Notes: a model not told the origin generated them from the letters alone. A stretch of DNA of 64,000 nucleotides from Lentzea sp. NBRC 102530 (GCF_030269365.1 NZ_BSTF01000004.1:496001-560000); one strand, 5' to 3'. Shown: positions 8,567 through 17,560, counted from the stretch's first letter. Numbers and translations: made by a program.

Positions 8567-9685
8567 TCACCCCAGCTCGATCGAAGCCCGCACGCCCTGC
8601 CGCGCGAGGCCCATCCACTCTTCGAAGAAAGCGCCGCCCGGACCCCACGAGGGCCGGTCGCCGTGCAGCGTGACCGGCGTGCGTTCGGCCGGCTCGTGCA
8701 CTGCCTCGCGCACGATCCGGGCGATCGCCTCGCCGAGCGGTTTGACCCCGCGTTCCGTCGTCAACAACCCCAACTCGTACTCGCGTTCGGGGAAGTCCAC
8801 CAACGCACGGTCGACGTCGTGCGAGCACCACCACGTGATGCCCCACAGGTTCGAGCAGGTCAGCACGTTCGCAAGCGTGTGCTCGGCGAACTGCGGCGCC
8901 TGCTCGGCGGTGATCTCCGGCTGGGCGGCGCCGACCTCCTGCAGCCACACGGGCCGCTCGGGGTCCTTGGCGTGCGCCTTGGCCAGTTCGACCAGGTACT
9001 CGGCGTGGTGGACGCTCTCCGGGCTGAGAGATCCGTAGCGCTGTGCCGTGCCGTTGAAGACCCACGAGTGCACGGTCGTCATCGCGCCCTTGTTGGCGGC
9101 GTGCTCCGGCAGGAACGCGTGCTCGCTCTCGTACCAGACGGCGTCGTACTCGGAGTGGACGTGCGGACGGCCCGGCGCTGACCGTTCGCACTCGGCGAGC
9201 AGCGCGTCGATCCACTCGCCGGCCTGCTCGGGCGCGCACGGGTTGGACTCGGTCAGCAGGTTGACCTCGTTGCCCAGGGTGAAGCCCAGGAAGTTCGGCT
9301 TGTCCCGCAGGGCCTCGGCGAGCGTGCGCACGTAGAAGCGCTGCCCGTCGATCACGTCGGGGTCGGTGAAGATGTTGCGGCGGTGCCAGGTCTGCACCCA
9401 CGACGGGTAGAAGTCGAAGCTCGACAGGTGCCCCTGCAGGACGTCGACCTGGACGTCGAGGCCGCAGTCGTGCGCCGCGTCGAGCATCCGGGAGAGCTGG
9501 TCGACGGCCTGGGGGCGGACGAGTCCCCGGTTGGGCTGGAACACCGGCCACAGCGGGAACACCCGCACGTGGTCGAGGCCGAGGCCCGCGATGGACTCGA
9601 AGTCTGCTCTGACGTCGTCGAGGGAGAAGTCGAGCCAGTGGTGAAACCAGCCCTGGGAGGGGGTGTAGTTCACGCCGAAACGCAA
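8567..9685 (-). CDS. Cytoplasmic glycoside hydrolase, GH5/clan GH-A type
   Basis: A 372-residue (beta/alpha)8-barrel enzyme. The start is TTG 9685, with GAGGAG 8 nt upstream, giving an N-terminus (RFGVNYTPSQGWF) that opens directly on the first barrel strand. The expected acid/base Glu lies in FTLGNEVNLL (about residue 139) and the nucleophile Glu in PVWLQEVGAA (about residue 247), the two-Glu arrangement of clan GH-A. There is no signal peptide. It lies between the sugar permeases and the GH38 enzyme, so it probably trims the same imported oligosaccharide. A beta-mannosidase or mannanase role fits the context but the linkage specificity is an inference. Confidence 0.8.
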   Translation of the reverse strand: MRFGVNYTPSQGWFHHWLDFSLDDVRADFESIAGLGLDHVRVFPLWPVFQPNRGLVRPQAVDQLSRMLDAAHDCGLDVQVDVLQGHLSSFDFYPSWVQTWHRRNIFTDPDVIDGQRFYVRTLAEALRDKPNFLGFTLGNEVNLLTESNPCAPEQAGEWIDALLAECERSAPGRPHVHSEYDAVWYESEHAFLPEHAANKGAMTTVHSWVFNGTAQRYGSLSPESVHHAEYLVELAKAHAKDPERPVWLQEVGAAQPEITAEQAPQFAEHTLANVLTCSNLWGITWWCSHDVDRALVDFPEREYELGLLTTERGVKPLGEAIARIVREAVHEPAERTPVTLHGDRPSWGPGGAFFEEWMGLARQGVRASIELG

Positions 9686-9704
9686 GGTTGAGCTCCTCGG
9701 GGTG

Positions 9705-10526
9705 TCAGCCCTTGATCGCGCCTTCTCCCACTCCGCGGAAGAAGTGCTTCTGCAGCAACAGGAACAGCAGGATGAGCGGGACGACGGCGATGATCGTGCC
9801 CGCCGCCACCAGCCGCTGGTTCTGCACGAACGTGCCCTGGAGGTACGCCAGGCCGATGGTGAGCGTGTACTTCTCCTGGTCGCTCAGCACGATGAGCGGC
9901 CACAGGAAGTCGTCCCAGCTGAACATGAACGAGAACAGCGCGACGACGACCAGCGTGCCCTTGACCGACGGCAGCGCGAGGCGGGTGAAGCGCTGCCACG
10001 CGTTGGCGCCGTCGATGATCGCGGCCTCCTCGACCTCGGCGGGGAGTGCGAGGAACGCGTTGCGCAGCAACAGGACGTTGAGCGCGGCGATCGCGCCGGG
10101 CAGCACGACGCCGGTGAGCGTGTTGGTGAGGCCGAACCCGCGCATCACCAGGAACAGCGAGATCATGATCGCCTCGAACGGCACCAGGATGCTGCTCGCG
10201 AAGACCACCGCGGCGAACCTCCGGCCGCGGAACCGCAGGCGTGCCAGGGCGTAGCCGGCCATGGCCGCGCCGAGGCAGTTCGTGACGACGTTGACGCTCG
10301 CCACGGCCAGCGAGTTGAGCGCGAACGTCCAGACCGGCACCACGTCGGCGACGGCGGCGTAGTTGGCGAACGTCGGGTCGTCGGGGAAGAAGTCGGGCAC
10401 GAAGACGTCCTCGTTCGGGCCCTTGATGCTGGTGGCGAACTGCCACAGGAAAGGCCCGATGCTGATCGCGAGGATGGCGAGCAGCCCGAGGTACCGCAGT
10501 GCCAGGAAGGCGTGGGCGCGCTTCAC
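9705..10526 (-). CDS. Carbohydrate ABC transporter permease, MalG type
   Basis: Inner-membrane permease of 273 residues with six predicted helices. I place the start at GTG 10526, which overlaps the stop of the upstream permease in a GTGA junction and yields a short N-terminus (KRAHAFLALRY) before the first helix. The EAA loop, EEAAIIDGANAWQRFTRLALP, lies near residue 185 and is the ATPase contact. No ATPase gene is present in the operon, so a shared MsiK-type ATPase elsewhere in the genome probably energises it, as is common in actinomycetes. The stop lies 19 nt before the GH5-like gene start. Confidence 0.9.
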   Translation of the reverse strand: MKRAHAFLALRYLGLLAILAISIGPFLWQFATSIKGPNEDVFVPDFFPDDPTFANYAAVADVVPVWTFALNSLAVASVNVVTNCLGAAMAGYALARLRFRGRRFAAVVFASSILVPFEAIMISLFLVMRGFGLTNTLTGVVLPGAIAALNVLLLRNAFLALPAEVEEAAIIDGANAWQRFTRLALPSVKGTLVVVALFSFMFSWDDFLWPLIVLSDQEKYTLTIGLAYLQGTFVQNQRLVAAGTIIAVVPLILLFLLLQKHFFRGVGEGAIKG

Positions 10527-11392
10527 AGTTGATCCTCCCTGCGGTTGAGCTTCAGGGTGATCAGCAGCAGGCCCAGCAGGATCACGAACAGGACGACGCT
10601 GAGCGCCGACGCGTACCCGACCTCGCCGGTGAGGCCGCGGCCGACCGACTGGATGAGCATCACCAGCGTGGTGCTCGCCCCGCCCGGCCCGCCGGTGCCA
10701 CCCGACAGCAGGTAGATCTCGGAGAACACGCGGAACCCGTTGACCGCGCTCAGCGCCGCGACCAGCACCATCGTCGGCCGCAGGCTGGGCACGGTGACCG
10801 ACCAGAACCTCCTGACCGGTCCCGCGCCGTCGACCATCGCGGCCTCGTGCAGGTCCTTCGGCACGTTGGCGAGCGCGGCCAGGTAGATGACCATGTAGTA
10901 GCCCAGGCCGCGCCAGACCGTCACCACCATCGAGCTGATCAGCAGCAGCGTCGAGTCGGTCAGGAACCCGATCCTGGTGCCGCCCAACGCTTCCACCACG
11001 CTGTTCACCAGGCCGCGGCTGTCGAGCAGCCACGTCCAGATGAGCCCGACCACGACCGTGGACGCGATCACCGGCGTGAAGAACGCCGTCCGGAAGATCC
11101 CGATGCCCGGCACGACCTTCTGCGCCAGCATCGCGATCAGCAGCGGCAACAGCACCAGCGGCGGGACGACGCCCGCCATGTACAGCGCGCTGTTGCGCGC
11201 GGCCGCCCAGAACTTCGGGTCCTGGAGCATCCGCACGAAGTTGTCCGCACCGGTGAACCGGCCGCCGCCCAGCGCGCTCGCGTCGGTGAACGCGAGCACG
11301 ATCATGTTGATGAACGGGAAGAGGACGAACAGGCCGCAGACGACCAGTCCCGGTGCCAGGAACAGCCACGGTGTGTACGGGCGATGGGTCAT
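10523..11392 (-). CDS. Carbohydrate ABC transporter permease, MalF type
   Basis: First of two sugar permeases, 289 residues. The start ATG 11392 comes 5 nt after the stop of the binding-protein gene and gives MTHRPYTPWLFLAPG, a standard MalF/UgpA opening into the first membrane helix. The EAA loop reads HEAAMVDGAGPVRRFWSVTVP (about residue 185). It forms a heterodimer with the product of 9705-10526, with which it overlaps by 4 nt. The 712-residue open frame running through the binding-protein gene in this reading frame is not a real fusion: the true start is set by the coupling to the upstream gene. Confidence 0.9.
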   Translation of the reverse strand: MTHRPYTPWLFLAPGLVVCGLFVLFPFINMIVLAFTDASALGGGRFTGADNFVRMLQDPKFWAAARNSALYMAGVVPPLVLLPLLIAMLAQKVVPGIGIFRTAFFTPVIASTVVVGLIWTWLLDSRGLVNSVVEALGGTRIGFLTDSTLLLISSMVVTVWRGLGYYMVIYLAALANVPKDLHEAAMVDGAGPVRRFWSVTVPSLRPTMVLVAALSAVNGFRVFSEIYLLSGGTGGPGGASTTLVMLIQSVGRGLTGEVGYASALSVVLFVILLGLLLITLKLNRREDQL

Positions 11393-11397
11393 CGTGC

Positions 11398-12651
11398 CTA
11401 CTTCAGGAGCCGGTTGCACTCGGCGACGGCGTCGTCCAGCGCCTGCTTCGGCGACTTCTTGCCGAGCATGGCGTCCGCGAGTTGCTGCAGCAGCGCCTCG
11501 CGCATCTGGTCGCTGAACTGGACGGGCGTGTAGTTCACCGCGGTCTTGAGCTGCTTGGCCGCGGCGACCCGCACCCGTGCCTCGTCGGTGCCGTCCTCGG
11601 TGGTGAAGTAGGGGTCGTCGCCGCCCTTGGACGTGCTCGGGAAGATCGAGGCGAGCTTGGCGAACTTCACCTGGTTCTCGGCGTTGGTGACGAACCGCCC
11701 GAACGCCAGCGCCGTGGCCTGGTTCTTGCTGCTCTTCGGCACGCTCACGCCGTGCAGGAACATGTTGGCGCTGCCCGTGTTCGTGATGGGCGTGGTGATG
11801 CCGATGTTCGCGTAGAGGCTCGGCGCGTCGGTCTTGAACTTGCCCAGGTCGTACGCGCTGCCGGGGTTCATCGCCGTCTGCTGCGCCATGAACTTGGCCC
11901 CGGCCCCGGTGTAGTTCTGCGTGAGCGCCTCGGGGATGAGCGCGCCCGCGTCGTACATCCGCTTGTAGGTCTCGACGAACTCGACGCCCTTGGGCTCGTT
12001 GAAGGCGAACTTGCCGTCCTTGAAGAGGGTGACGCCGTACAGCCCGAAGTCGGCGATGCTCGGCGTCTGCCCGAGGATCGCGACCTTCTTCTCGGCCAGC
12101 TTGAGCGCCGTGGCCTCGAGTTCCTTGAAGTTCGTGGGTGGCTTGTCCGGGTCCAGGCCCGCCTGCGTGAACAGGGCCTTGTTGTAGAACAGCGGGCCGG
12201 TGTTGAGGTACCACGGGAAGCCGTAGCAACCGCCCTTGCCGGGGATCTCGAACGCCTGCCAGGCGTTGTCGAGGTACTCCGGCTTGGCCTCTTCGAGGCT
12301 CTCGTCTAGGTTCACGAGCTGCCCGGCCTTGGCGAGCGGGAAGCTCAGGTCCGGCGGCACGTTGATGACGTCGGGCAGGCTCCCGGCGCTCGCGTCCGCC
12401 ATGACCTTCTGCAGGTACCCGTCCGCGGGCTGGTCGACCCACTTCACGGTGGTGCCCGCGTGCTGCTTCTGGAACGCGTCGACGACACCGTTGACGTAGT
12501 CGGTGTACTTGGGTTTGAGGGACCAGGTCTGGAACGTGATCTCGCCAGTGACCTGGCCGTTCGTGGCCGTGCCGGTGTTCGACGTGCCGGACAGACCGCA
12601 TCCCGCCACGGGCACCGCCGCCAGGCCCGCGAGGAACGTGCGCCTCTTCAT
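11398..12651 (-). CDS. Carbohydrate ABC transporter substrate-binding lipoprotein
   Basis: Extracellular solute-binding protein family 1, 417 residues. Between GTG 12657 and ATG 12651 I prefer the ATG because AGGAGG (12661-12666) is then 9 nt away. The N-terminus has a twin-arginine-like RRTFLAG followed by a lipobox ending VAGC (Cys18). The body has the usual two-lobed binding-protein signature (GEITFQTWS, ADASAGSLPDVINV, and a late INTGPLFYNKALF-like segment). It is the first gene of the mannoside operon and is transcribed divergently from a LacI repressor, so it is very probably induced by its own substrate. Confidence 0.9.
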   Translation of the reverse strand: MKRRTFLAGLAAVPVAGCGLSGTSNTGTATNGQVTGEITFQTWSLKPKYTDYVNGVVDAFQKQHAGTTVKWVDQPADGYLQKVMADASAGSLPDVINVPPDLSFPLAKAGQLVNLDESLEEAKPEYLDNAWQAFEIPGKGGCYGFPWYLNTGPLFYNKALFTQAGLDPDKPPTNFKELEATALKLAEKKVAILGQTPSIADFGLYGVTLFKDGKFAFNEPKGVEFVETYKRMYDAGALIPEALTQNYTGAGAKFMAQQTAMNPGSAYDLGKFKTDAPSLYANIGITTPITNTGSANMFLHGVSVPKSSKNQATALAFGRFVTNAENQVKFAKLASIFPSTSKGGDDPYFTTEDGTDEARVRVAAAKQLKTAVNYTPVQFSDQMREALLQQLADAMLGKKSPKQALDDAVAECNRLLK

Positions 12652-12683
12652 TGACACCCACCTCCTTGGTCGCGGACCCTAGC

Positions 12684-12695
12684 TAAACCGGTTTA
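12684..12695. promoter_or_regulatory. LacI-family operator palindrome
   Basis: TAAACCGGTTTA is a perfect 12-bp palindrome with the central CG typical of LacI-family operators. It lies 32 nt before the binding-protein ATG and 56 nt before the lacI-type GTG, so one bound repressor could control both divergent promoters. Confidence 0.75.
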
Positions 12696-12751
12696 TCTCC
12701 GGCTAGCCTCCGAACGTCTTGTTGTCTCGTTCCGGACAGGGTGCGCGTGCT

Positions 12752-13750
12752 GTGAAGAGGCCGACCATCAAGGACATCGCTGCCGCGGCAGGCGTCTCCA
12801 AGGGCGCCGTCTCGCTGGCCCTGAACGGCCGAGCGGGCGTGTCGGAGTCGACCCGCGCCCGCGTGCTGGACGTCGCGTCCGCCCTGGGGTACCGGCCGTC
12901 CGTGACCGCGCGCGCGTTGTCGTCCGCCTCGGCCGACGCGGTCGGGCTGGTGCTGGTGCGACCGCCTCGCGCTCTCGGCGACGAGGCGTTCTTCTTCCAG
13001 CTGATCGCCGGCATGCAGTCGGAGATGTCGTGCGCTCTGCTGTTGCAGGTGGTCGCCTCGCGCGAGGAGGAGATCGCTCTGTACCAGCGGTGGTGGGCCG
13101 AGCACCGGGTCGACGGCGTGTTCCTGGTCGACCTGCTGGTGTCCGACCCCCGGGTCTCGCTGATGTCCTCGCTGGGGTTGCCGGCCGTTGTCGTCGGCGG
13201 GTCCGGGCACCACGGGTCGCTGGCATCCGTGTGGGCCGATGACTACGCGGCCATGACCTCGGTGGTCGAGCACCTGAAGTCGTTGGGGCATCGGCGGATC
13301 GCCCGGGTGGCCGGGTTGTCGTCGTTGTTGCACACGGTGCGGCGGGACGCCGCGTTCGCTTCGTCCGTTGTGGACGGCGTGGTGGTGGCCGGGGACTACA
13401 CGGCGGAGTCCGGGGCCGCGGCTACCCGGGACCTGTTGTCGGGCGAGGCGCCGCCCACCGCGATCGTCTACGACAACGACGTGATGGCGGTGGCAGGGGC
13501 GGAGGTCGCTGCCTCGCTCGGGGTTTCGGTGCCTTCGGAGCTGTCCCTCGTCGCCTGGGACGACTCCGTGTTGTGCCAGCACGGGCGGTTGACGGCGTTG
13601 TCCCGGGACACGTTCGCGTTCGGGGCTCGGGCGGCTCGGGCGCTGGTGTCGGTGATCGGAGGGGCGTCGCCCACCGATGTCCAGGACGTGTTGCCCGAGT
13701 TGGTGGTGCGGGGGAGTTCCGGGCCGGCGCCAGGGGGCTCAGCGCCGTGA
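12752..13750 (+). CDS. LacI-family transcriptional regulator of the mannoside operon
   Basis: DNA-binding regulator of 332 residues. GTG 12752 gives the canonical opening KRPTIKDIAAAAGVSKGAVSLALN, a LacI helix-turn-helix in residues 3-24, followed by the hinge helix (SVTARALSS). The rest is a periplasmic-binding-like effector domain, ending in the usual PELVVRGSS. The in-frame ATG 33 nt upstream would place an atypical tail before the HTH. The gene is divergent from the sugar operon, and the palindrome between them is the likely operator. The inducer is probably the imported oligosaccharide or mannose. Confidence 0.9.
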   Translation: MKRPTIKDIAAAAGVSKGAVSLALNGRAGVSESTRARVLDVASALGYRPSVTARALSSASADAVGLVLVRPPRALGDEAFFFQLIAGMQSEMSCALLLQVVASREEEIALYQRWWAEHRVDGVFLVDLLVSDPRVSLMSSLGLPAVVVGGSGHHGSLASVWADDYAAMTSVVEHLKSLGHRRIARVAGLSSLLHTVRRDAAFASSVVDGVVVAGDYTAESGAAATRDLLSGEAPPTAIVYDNDVMAVAGAEVAASLGVSVPSELSLVAWDDSVLCQHGRLTALSRDTFAFGARAARALVSVIGGASPTDVQDVLPELVVRGSSGPAPGGSAP

Positions 13751-13756
13751 CCGCGC

Positions 13757-13799
13757 CGGGCGGGCGGCGTCGTGAGCCAGGAGCTCCGCCGCCCACCCG
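13757..13799. terminator. Bidirectional hairpin between convergent regulator genes
   Basis: Arms 13757-13769 and 13787-13799 pair over 12 of 13 positions (CGGGCGGGCGGCG against its complement, one mismatch). The hairpin fills the 57-nt gap between the stops of the LacI and LysR genes and can terminate both. Confidence 0.6.
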
Positions 13800-13807
13800 G
13801 GCCGCTG

Positions 13808-14707
13808 TCAGGTCAGCGAGGCGACCTGGTCGCTCACCACCTGCGCCGCCGCCGACACCAGGGCCGTCACCGCCGGGTTCGTCGAGTTGTCCTGGCGCCA
13901 CCCGAACTGCGTGTACACGCGGAACGTCGGGGACCAGGGCAAGCGGACCAACCTGCCGTCGGACAGTTCGGCGGACACGGTCACCTCCGGCATGAGGGCG
14001 ATGCCCAGGCCCGAGGCCACGGCGCGCTTGGCGGCGTCCACCGAGTCCAGTTCCAGCACGGGGGCCCTCGTGTCGTCGTAGCCGAGGGAGTGCTCGAAGA
14101 GTTCGTGGTAGGCGGCGCCGTTCTCGGCCCTGATCAGGGTGCTGCTCGTGAGGTCGTCCTCGGTCAGCGACTGGCGTTGGGTGAGCACGTGGTTCGGGCC
14201 CGCGACCATGACGAGGGGTTCCGGGCAGAGCACCGTGGTCTCGAGGCCCTCGCGGGGCTCGATGGCGCCGATGAAGAAGGCGCAGTCCAGCTGGCCGTCC
14301 CGGACCGAGTTCAGGTTGTTCAGGGCGTTGCGCGAGTGCAGGGAGAGTTGGACCGACGGGTAGCGCCAGCACATGTATTCGATGAGCGGTAGCAGACGGT
14401 AGTCGGTCAAACTCTGTGCGGAACCGATGACGAGTTTGCCGTGCGGCTCGCCGTTCATCGTGATGGCTTTTCGGGCTTTTTCGGTGAGGTTGATGATGTT
14501 TCGCGCGAACGGGAGTAGTTCCACGCCCGCGGACGTCATCTGGATACCTCGGGGGAGGCGCCGGAAAAGGACGACCCCGAGGGCCTCCTCGAGCGCCTTG
14601 ATGCGGGTGGTGATGGTCGGCTGCGAGCAGTTGAGCGTGGCAGCGGCCTTGGTGAAACTCCCTGTCTGAACCACGGTCGTGAACGCGAGAAGCTGGCGTG
14701 TCTCCAT
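13808..14707 (-). CDS. LysR-family transcriptional regulator
   Basis: A 299-residue regulator with an N-terminal winged helix-turn-helix (METRQLLAFTTVVQTGSFTK through LFRR, residues 1-55) and a C-terminal LysR substrate-binding domain (KLVIGSAQSLTDYRLLP onward). The length and start are standard. It converges on the lacI gene, and no divergent target lies immediately upstream: the next gene reads in the same direction 289 nt away. Its target and inducer cannot be read from the sequence. A TTTT-rich, less GC-rich stretch upstream probably holds its promoter. Confidence 0.88.
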   Translation of the reverse strand: METRQLLAFTTVVQTGSFTKAAATLNCSQPTITTRIKALEEALGVVLFRRLPRGIQMTSAGVELLPFARNIINLTEKARKAITMNGEPHGKLVIGSAQSLTDYRLLPLIEYMCWRYPSVQLSLHSRNALNNLNSVRDGQLDCAFFIGAIEPREGLETTVLCPEPLVMVAGPNHVLTQRQSLTEDDLTSSTLIRAENGAAYHELFEHSLGYDDTRAPVLELDSVDAAKRAVASGLGIALMPEVTVSAELSDGRLVRLPWSPTFRVYTQFGWRQDNSTNPAVTALVSAAAQVVSDQVASLT

Positions 14708-14948
14708 CAGGCGGATCCTCGGGGTAAAACGGTGCGACGACTTTTTCTCGTTCGTTCCCGTGGTCCTGTTACGGATGGTGCGGGAGCAGTAACGCTACCT
14801 GTCCGCCCTGCGGCGCAGATTGGTGCTTATGGAGTCATCTCGATCGCTCTGGAATCGTGGTTGCGGCCAAAAGAGTGAAATTGGAACTGCCGCCTTCGAC
14901 GGGCCGTAGTTGCTCGACTCTTTACAGTTAAGTCGTTTGCTGAACGAA

Positions 14949-14982
14949 CAAAAAGCGCCACCCCCGAGTGCGGGACGGCGCT
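14949..14982 (-). terminator. Rho-independent terminator after the secreted-protein gene
   Basis: On the minus strand AGCGCC and GGCGCT (14977-14982 and 14954-14959) pair around a G/C-rich inner stem and are followed by five T residues (14949-14953). It is 14 nt past the stop of the gene starting at 15767. This is one of the few terminators in the window with a true T tract. Confidence 0.75.
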
Positions 14983-14996
14983 GCGGAGCGGTGGTG

Positions 14997-15767
14997 TCAG
15001 CAGGAGACGGCGACGGCCCCCGCCAGCAGGCTGAGCACGGTCGTGCCGGACTGCCCGTGGACCTTCAGGGTGATCTCGTGGCCGCTCTGGCGGACGACGT
15101 TCCGTCCCGCGTACTTCTGGAACGGCGTGTGGGCGGTGAGCTGGGCGGTGGTGGACACCGGCTTCACCTCCACCGAGATGTCGGACGTGGTCGTGTCGGT
15201 CGCCGACGTCGCGGGCGTGACGCTCTCGGCGCGGGCGACGGCGTTCCGGTCCGCCTCGTGGAGCTCGCCGTCCCACTTGCGCACGAAGACGCGCGGGCCG
15301 TTCAGCGGCACCTCGCTGAAGTCGCCGCAGGTCACACTCCGCGACGGGAGCTTCACCACCAGGAACGGGACGTCGTACCGGTTCTGGTCGATGATCGACA
15401 GGAAGCCGCCGGCGGTGGCGAAGGCGGTGCCGCCGTTGAGGCCCGCCCTGACCGCGAAGTTCTGGCGGGGCAGGCCCGCGCCCAGCTTCTCGTCGGACAG
15501 GTGGACGTCCCAGCCGGGGTGCGCGGACGTGCGGCCCGACTCGTGCGACGCCACCACCCAGTGCTGGTTCTCGATCGTGACCGACTCCTGCCCGCCGGCG
15601 TAGCTGTAGCCGACGGCGGTCGCCTCCGGGGTGCCCGCGGACGCCACCTGGGGTGTGCCGGCCGGCTGCCGCGGGTCCGCCGCCCGGGCGCCCGCCGAGG
15701 TCGTCAGGCCGAGCAGCAACGCGACCGCCGCGGTCGCGGCCACAACTCTGGAACCCTTGTGCGTCAT
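14997..15767 (-). CDS. Secreted protein of unknown function
   Basis: A 256-residue exported protein. The start is ATG 15767, chosen because it gives a clean signal peptide (MTHKGSRVVAATAAVALLLG, then cleavage near AGARA-ADP). The longer open frame, up to 15917, would bury this signal. The mature part has no motif I recognise. It looks beta-rich, contains two Cys (in VTCGDF and the last residue, VAVSC) that could pair, and a Thr/Ser-rich stretch (TPATSATDTTTS). No membrane helix follows the signal, so the product is probably released. A rho-independent terminator follows, so it is a single-gene unit. Confidence 0.75.
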   Translation of the reverse strand: MTHKGSRVVAATAAVALLLGLTTSAGARAADPRQPAGTPQVASAGTPEATAVGYSYAGGQESVTIENQHWVVASHESGRTSAHPGWDVHLSDEKLGAGLPRQNFAVRAGLNGGTAFATAGGFLSIIDQNRYDVPFLVVKLPSRSVTCGDFSEVPLNGPRVFVRKWDGELHEADRNAVARAESVTPATSATDTTTSDISVEVKPVSTTAQLTAHTPFQKYAGRNVVRQSGHEITLKVHGQSGTTVLSLLAGAVAVSC

Positions 15768-15932
15768 CGTGATCCCCCAGGTCTCTTCCGTTCGCGGGCC
15801 GGTGCGCCGCTGCCGGGAAGCCAACCGGAGCGCGCTGACGCCGTGCTGGCGCCGCACTGACACTCGCGCGGGCCGCAGGCGCCCGGCACCGGCCCAAAGC
15901 GGGGTGGCGGCGGTCACAGCGCGGGTCTCGCC

Positions 15933-15938
15933 TAGACT
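15933..15938 (+). promoter_or_regulatory. Candidate -10 element for tig
   Basis: TAGACT matches the actinobacterial TANNNT -10 consensus and lies 74 nt before the TTG start of the trigger factor gene, leaving room for a leader of about 70 nt with the GAGGAG ribosome site. No convincing -35 hexamer is present. Confidence 0.35.
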
Positions 15939-16012
15939 CGCTGGGAATCCGGGCGTCCCGAGTGGCGGTACCGGCTGTCTTGCACGTTCTTGTTCGTATC
16001 GAGGAGTCCACG

Positions 16013-17362
16013 TTGAAGAGCACCGTCGAGCACCTGAGCCCGACGAGGGTCCGGATCAACGTCGAGGTGCCGTTCGACGAGCTCAAGTCGAACTTCGACC
16101 AGGCGTACCGGAAGCTCGCGAAGCAGGTCCGCATCCCCGGTTTCCGCCCGGGCAAGGCCCCCGCCAAGGTTCTGGAGAACCGCATCGGCCGCGCTCCGGT
16201 GCTGGACGAGGTCATCCAGGAGGCCATCCCGGCCAAGTACCTGGAGGCCGTCAACGCCGGCGAGGTGCGCACGCTCGGCCGTCCGGACTTCGAGGTCACG
16301 AAGATCGAGGACGGTCAGACCCTCGAGTTCACCGCCGAGGTCGACGTCCGCCCCGAGATCACCGTGCCGGCGTTCGGCGAGCTCGCCGTGACCGTTGACG
16401 AGCAGGAGGTCACCGACGAGGACGTGGCGACCCAGCTCGACGAGCTGCGCGCCCGCTTCGGCACGCTGACCGGCGTCTCCCGCCCGGTCGAGACCGGCGA
16501 CTTCGTCATCGTCGACCTGTCCGCCACCGTCGACGGAGAAGAGGTCGAGGAGGCGCGCACCAGCGGCCTGTCCTACGAGGTCGGCTCCGGCCAGCTCGTC
16601 GAGGGCATCGACGACGCGCTCGTCGGTGCGTCCGAGGGCGAGTCCAAGACCTTCACCACGACGCTCGTCGCCGGTGAGCACGAGGGCCGCGAGGCCGAGG
16701 TCACCGTCGTGCTGAGCTCCGTCAAGGAGCGCCAGCTCCCCGAGCTCGACGACGAGTTCGCGCAGCTCGCCAGCGAGTTCGACACGCTGGAGGAGCTCAA
16801 GGCCGACCTGCAGACCCGCCTCGGCCGCGTCAAGAAGATGCAGCAGGGCGTCCAGGCCCGCGACAAGGTGCTCGAGGCGCTGCTGGAGACCACCGAGGTC
16901 CCGCTGCCCGAGGGCATCGTCCAGGGCGAGATCGACGCCCGCAAGCACGACGCCGTGCACGCGTTCGACCACGACGACGCGAAGTTCGCCGCGTGGCTGA
17001 CCGAGCAGGGCCAGACGGAGGAGGAGTTCGACACCGAGCTCCGCACCGCCGCCGAGCAGGCCGTGAAGACGCAGCTCGTGCTCGACTCGATCGCCGACGC
17101 CGAGCAGGTCACGGTGTCCGACGGCGAGCTGACCGAGCGGATCATCTACCAGGCCCAGCGCTTCGGCATCTCGCCCGACGAGTACGTCAAGCGCGCGCAG
17201 CAGTCGGGTCAGCTCGGCGCCATCTTCGCCGACGTCCGCCGGGGCAAGGCGCTCGCGAGCGTCGTGCGCCAGGCTGAGGTGTCCGACACCAGCGGCACCA
17301 AGCTCGACCTCGACGAGCTCTTCGGCGAGACCAAGTCCGAAGAGGACGGCGAGAAGGCCTGA
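16013..17362 (+). CDS. tig: Trigger factor, ribosome-bound chaperone
   Basis: Peptidyl-prolyl isomerase and chaperone that binds at the ribosome exit tunnel, 449 residues. The start is TTG 16013 with GAGGAG 6 nt upstream, giving [20 protein letters not shown], the standard N-terminus. The ribosome-binding signature is in [22 protein letters not shown] (about residues 42-63), followed by an FKBP-like domain ([16 protein letters not shown], about 160-240) and the long helical C-terminal chaperone region. The extreme C-terminus is acidic ([11 protein letters not shown]). It is followed by a hairpin and then clpP1, the conserved actinobacterial order that joins nascent-chain folding to proteolysis. 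Confidence 0.97.
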   Translation: MKSTVEHLSPTRVRINVEVPFDELKSNFDQAYRKLAKQVRIPGFRPGKAPAKVLENRIGRAPVLDEVIQEAIPAKYLEAVNAGEVRTLGRPDFEVTKIEDGQTLEFTAEVDVRPEITVPAFGELAVTVDEQEVTDEDVATQLDELRARFGTLTGVSRPVETGDFVIVDLSATVDGEEVEEARTSGLSYEVGSGQLVEGIDDALVGASEGESKTFTTTLVAGEHEGREAEVTVVLSSVKERQLPELDDEFAQLASEFDTLEELKADLQTRLGRVKKMQQGVQARDKVLEALLETTEVPLPEGIVQGEIDARKHDAVHAFDHDDAKFAAWLTEQGQTEEEFDTELRTAAEQAVKTQLVLDSIADAEQVTVSDGELTERIIYQAQRFGISPDEYVKRAQQSGQLGAIFADVRRGKALASVVRQAEVSDTSGTKLDLDELFGETKSEEDGEKA

Positions 17363-17369
17363 GCCGGTC

Positions 17370-17398
17370 GTCTGAAGGCGGCGAAGCCCCCTTCAGAC
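17370..17398 (+). terminator. Hairpin terminator after tig
   Basis: GTCTGAAGG and CCTTCAGAC (17370-17378 and 17390-17398) form a perfect 9-bp stem around an 11-nt loop, starting 8 nt past the tig stop. No T tract follows. Confidence 0.65.
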
Positions 17399-17441
17399 GG
17401 GTGACTCAGGCGCCCGACCGCGAGCGGGCGAGCCAGAGGAA

Positions 17442-17459
17442 ATACTGCTGATAGCGAAC
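17442..17459 (+). promoter_or_regulatory. Candidate ClgR operator upstream of clpP1
   Basis: The segment TGCTGATAGCGAAC fits the published ClgR consensus core CGCYNANRGCG followed by WWS, with one mismatch in the core (T for the first C). ClgR is the known activator of clpP1P2 in corynebacteria, mycobacteria and streptomycetes. The site is about 100 nt ahead of the clpP1 start, a sensible activator position. Confidence 0.5.
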
Positions 17460-17560
17460 GCGGGCGGTGTCGGGCATCTGACGCCGCCCGCCTTCGTTAA
17501 GGTCGATCGCAGAGAGTTTTTGCTTCCAGATTCGTTCCACCTGGAGTTAGGCAGGCAGAC

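Noticed and set aside
10523-12661. A 712-residue fusion of binding protein and permease
   Set aside because: The N-terminal 420 residues are an out-of-frame reading of the binding-protein gene. The permease starts at ATG 11392, right after that gene's stop.
15900-16012. A tRNA gene upstream of tig
   Set aside because: The stretch has a few tRNA-like words but no acceptor stem, T-loop GTTCRA or anticodon arm in order.
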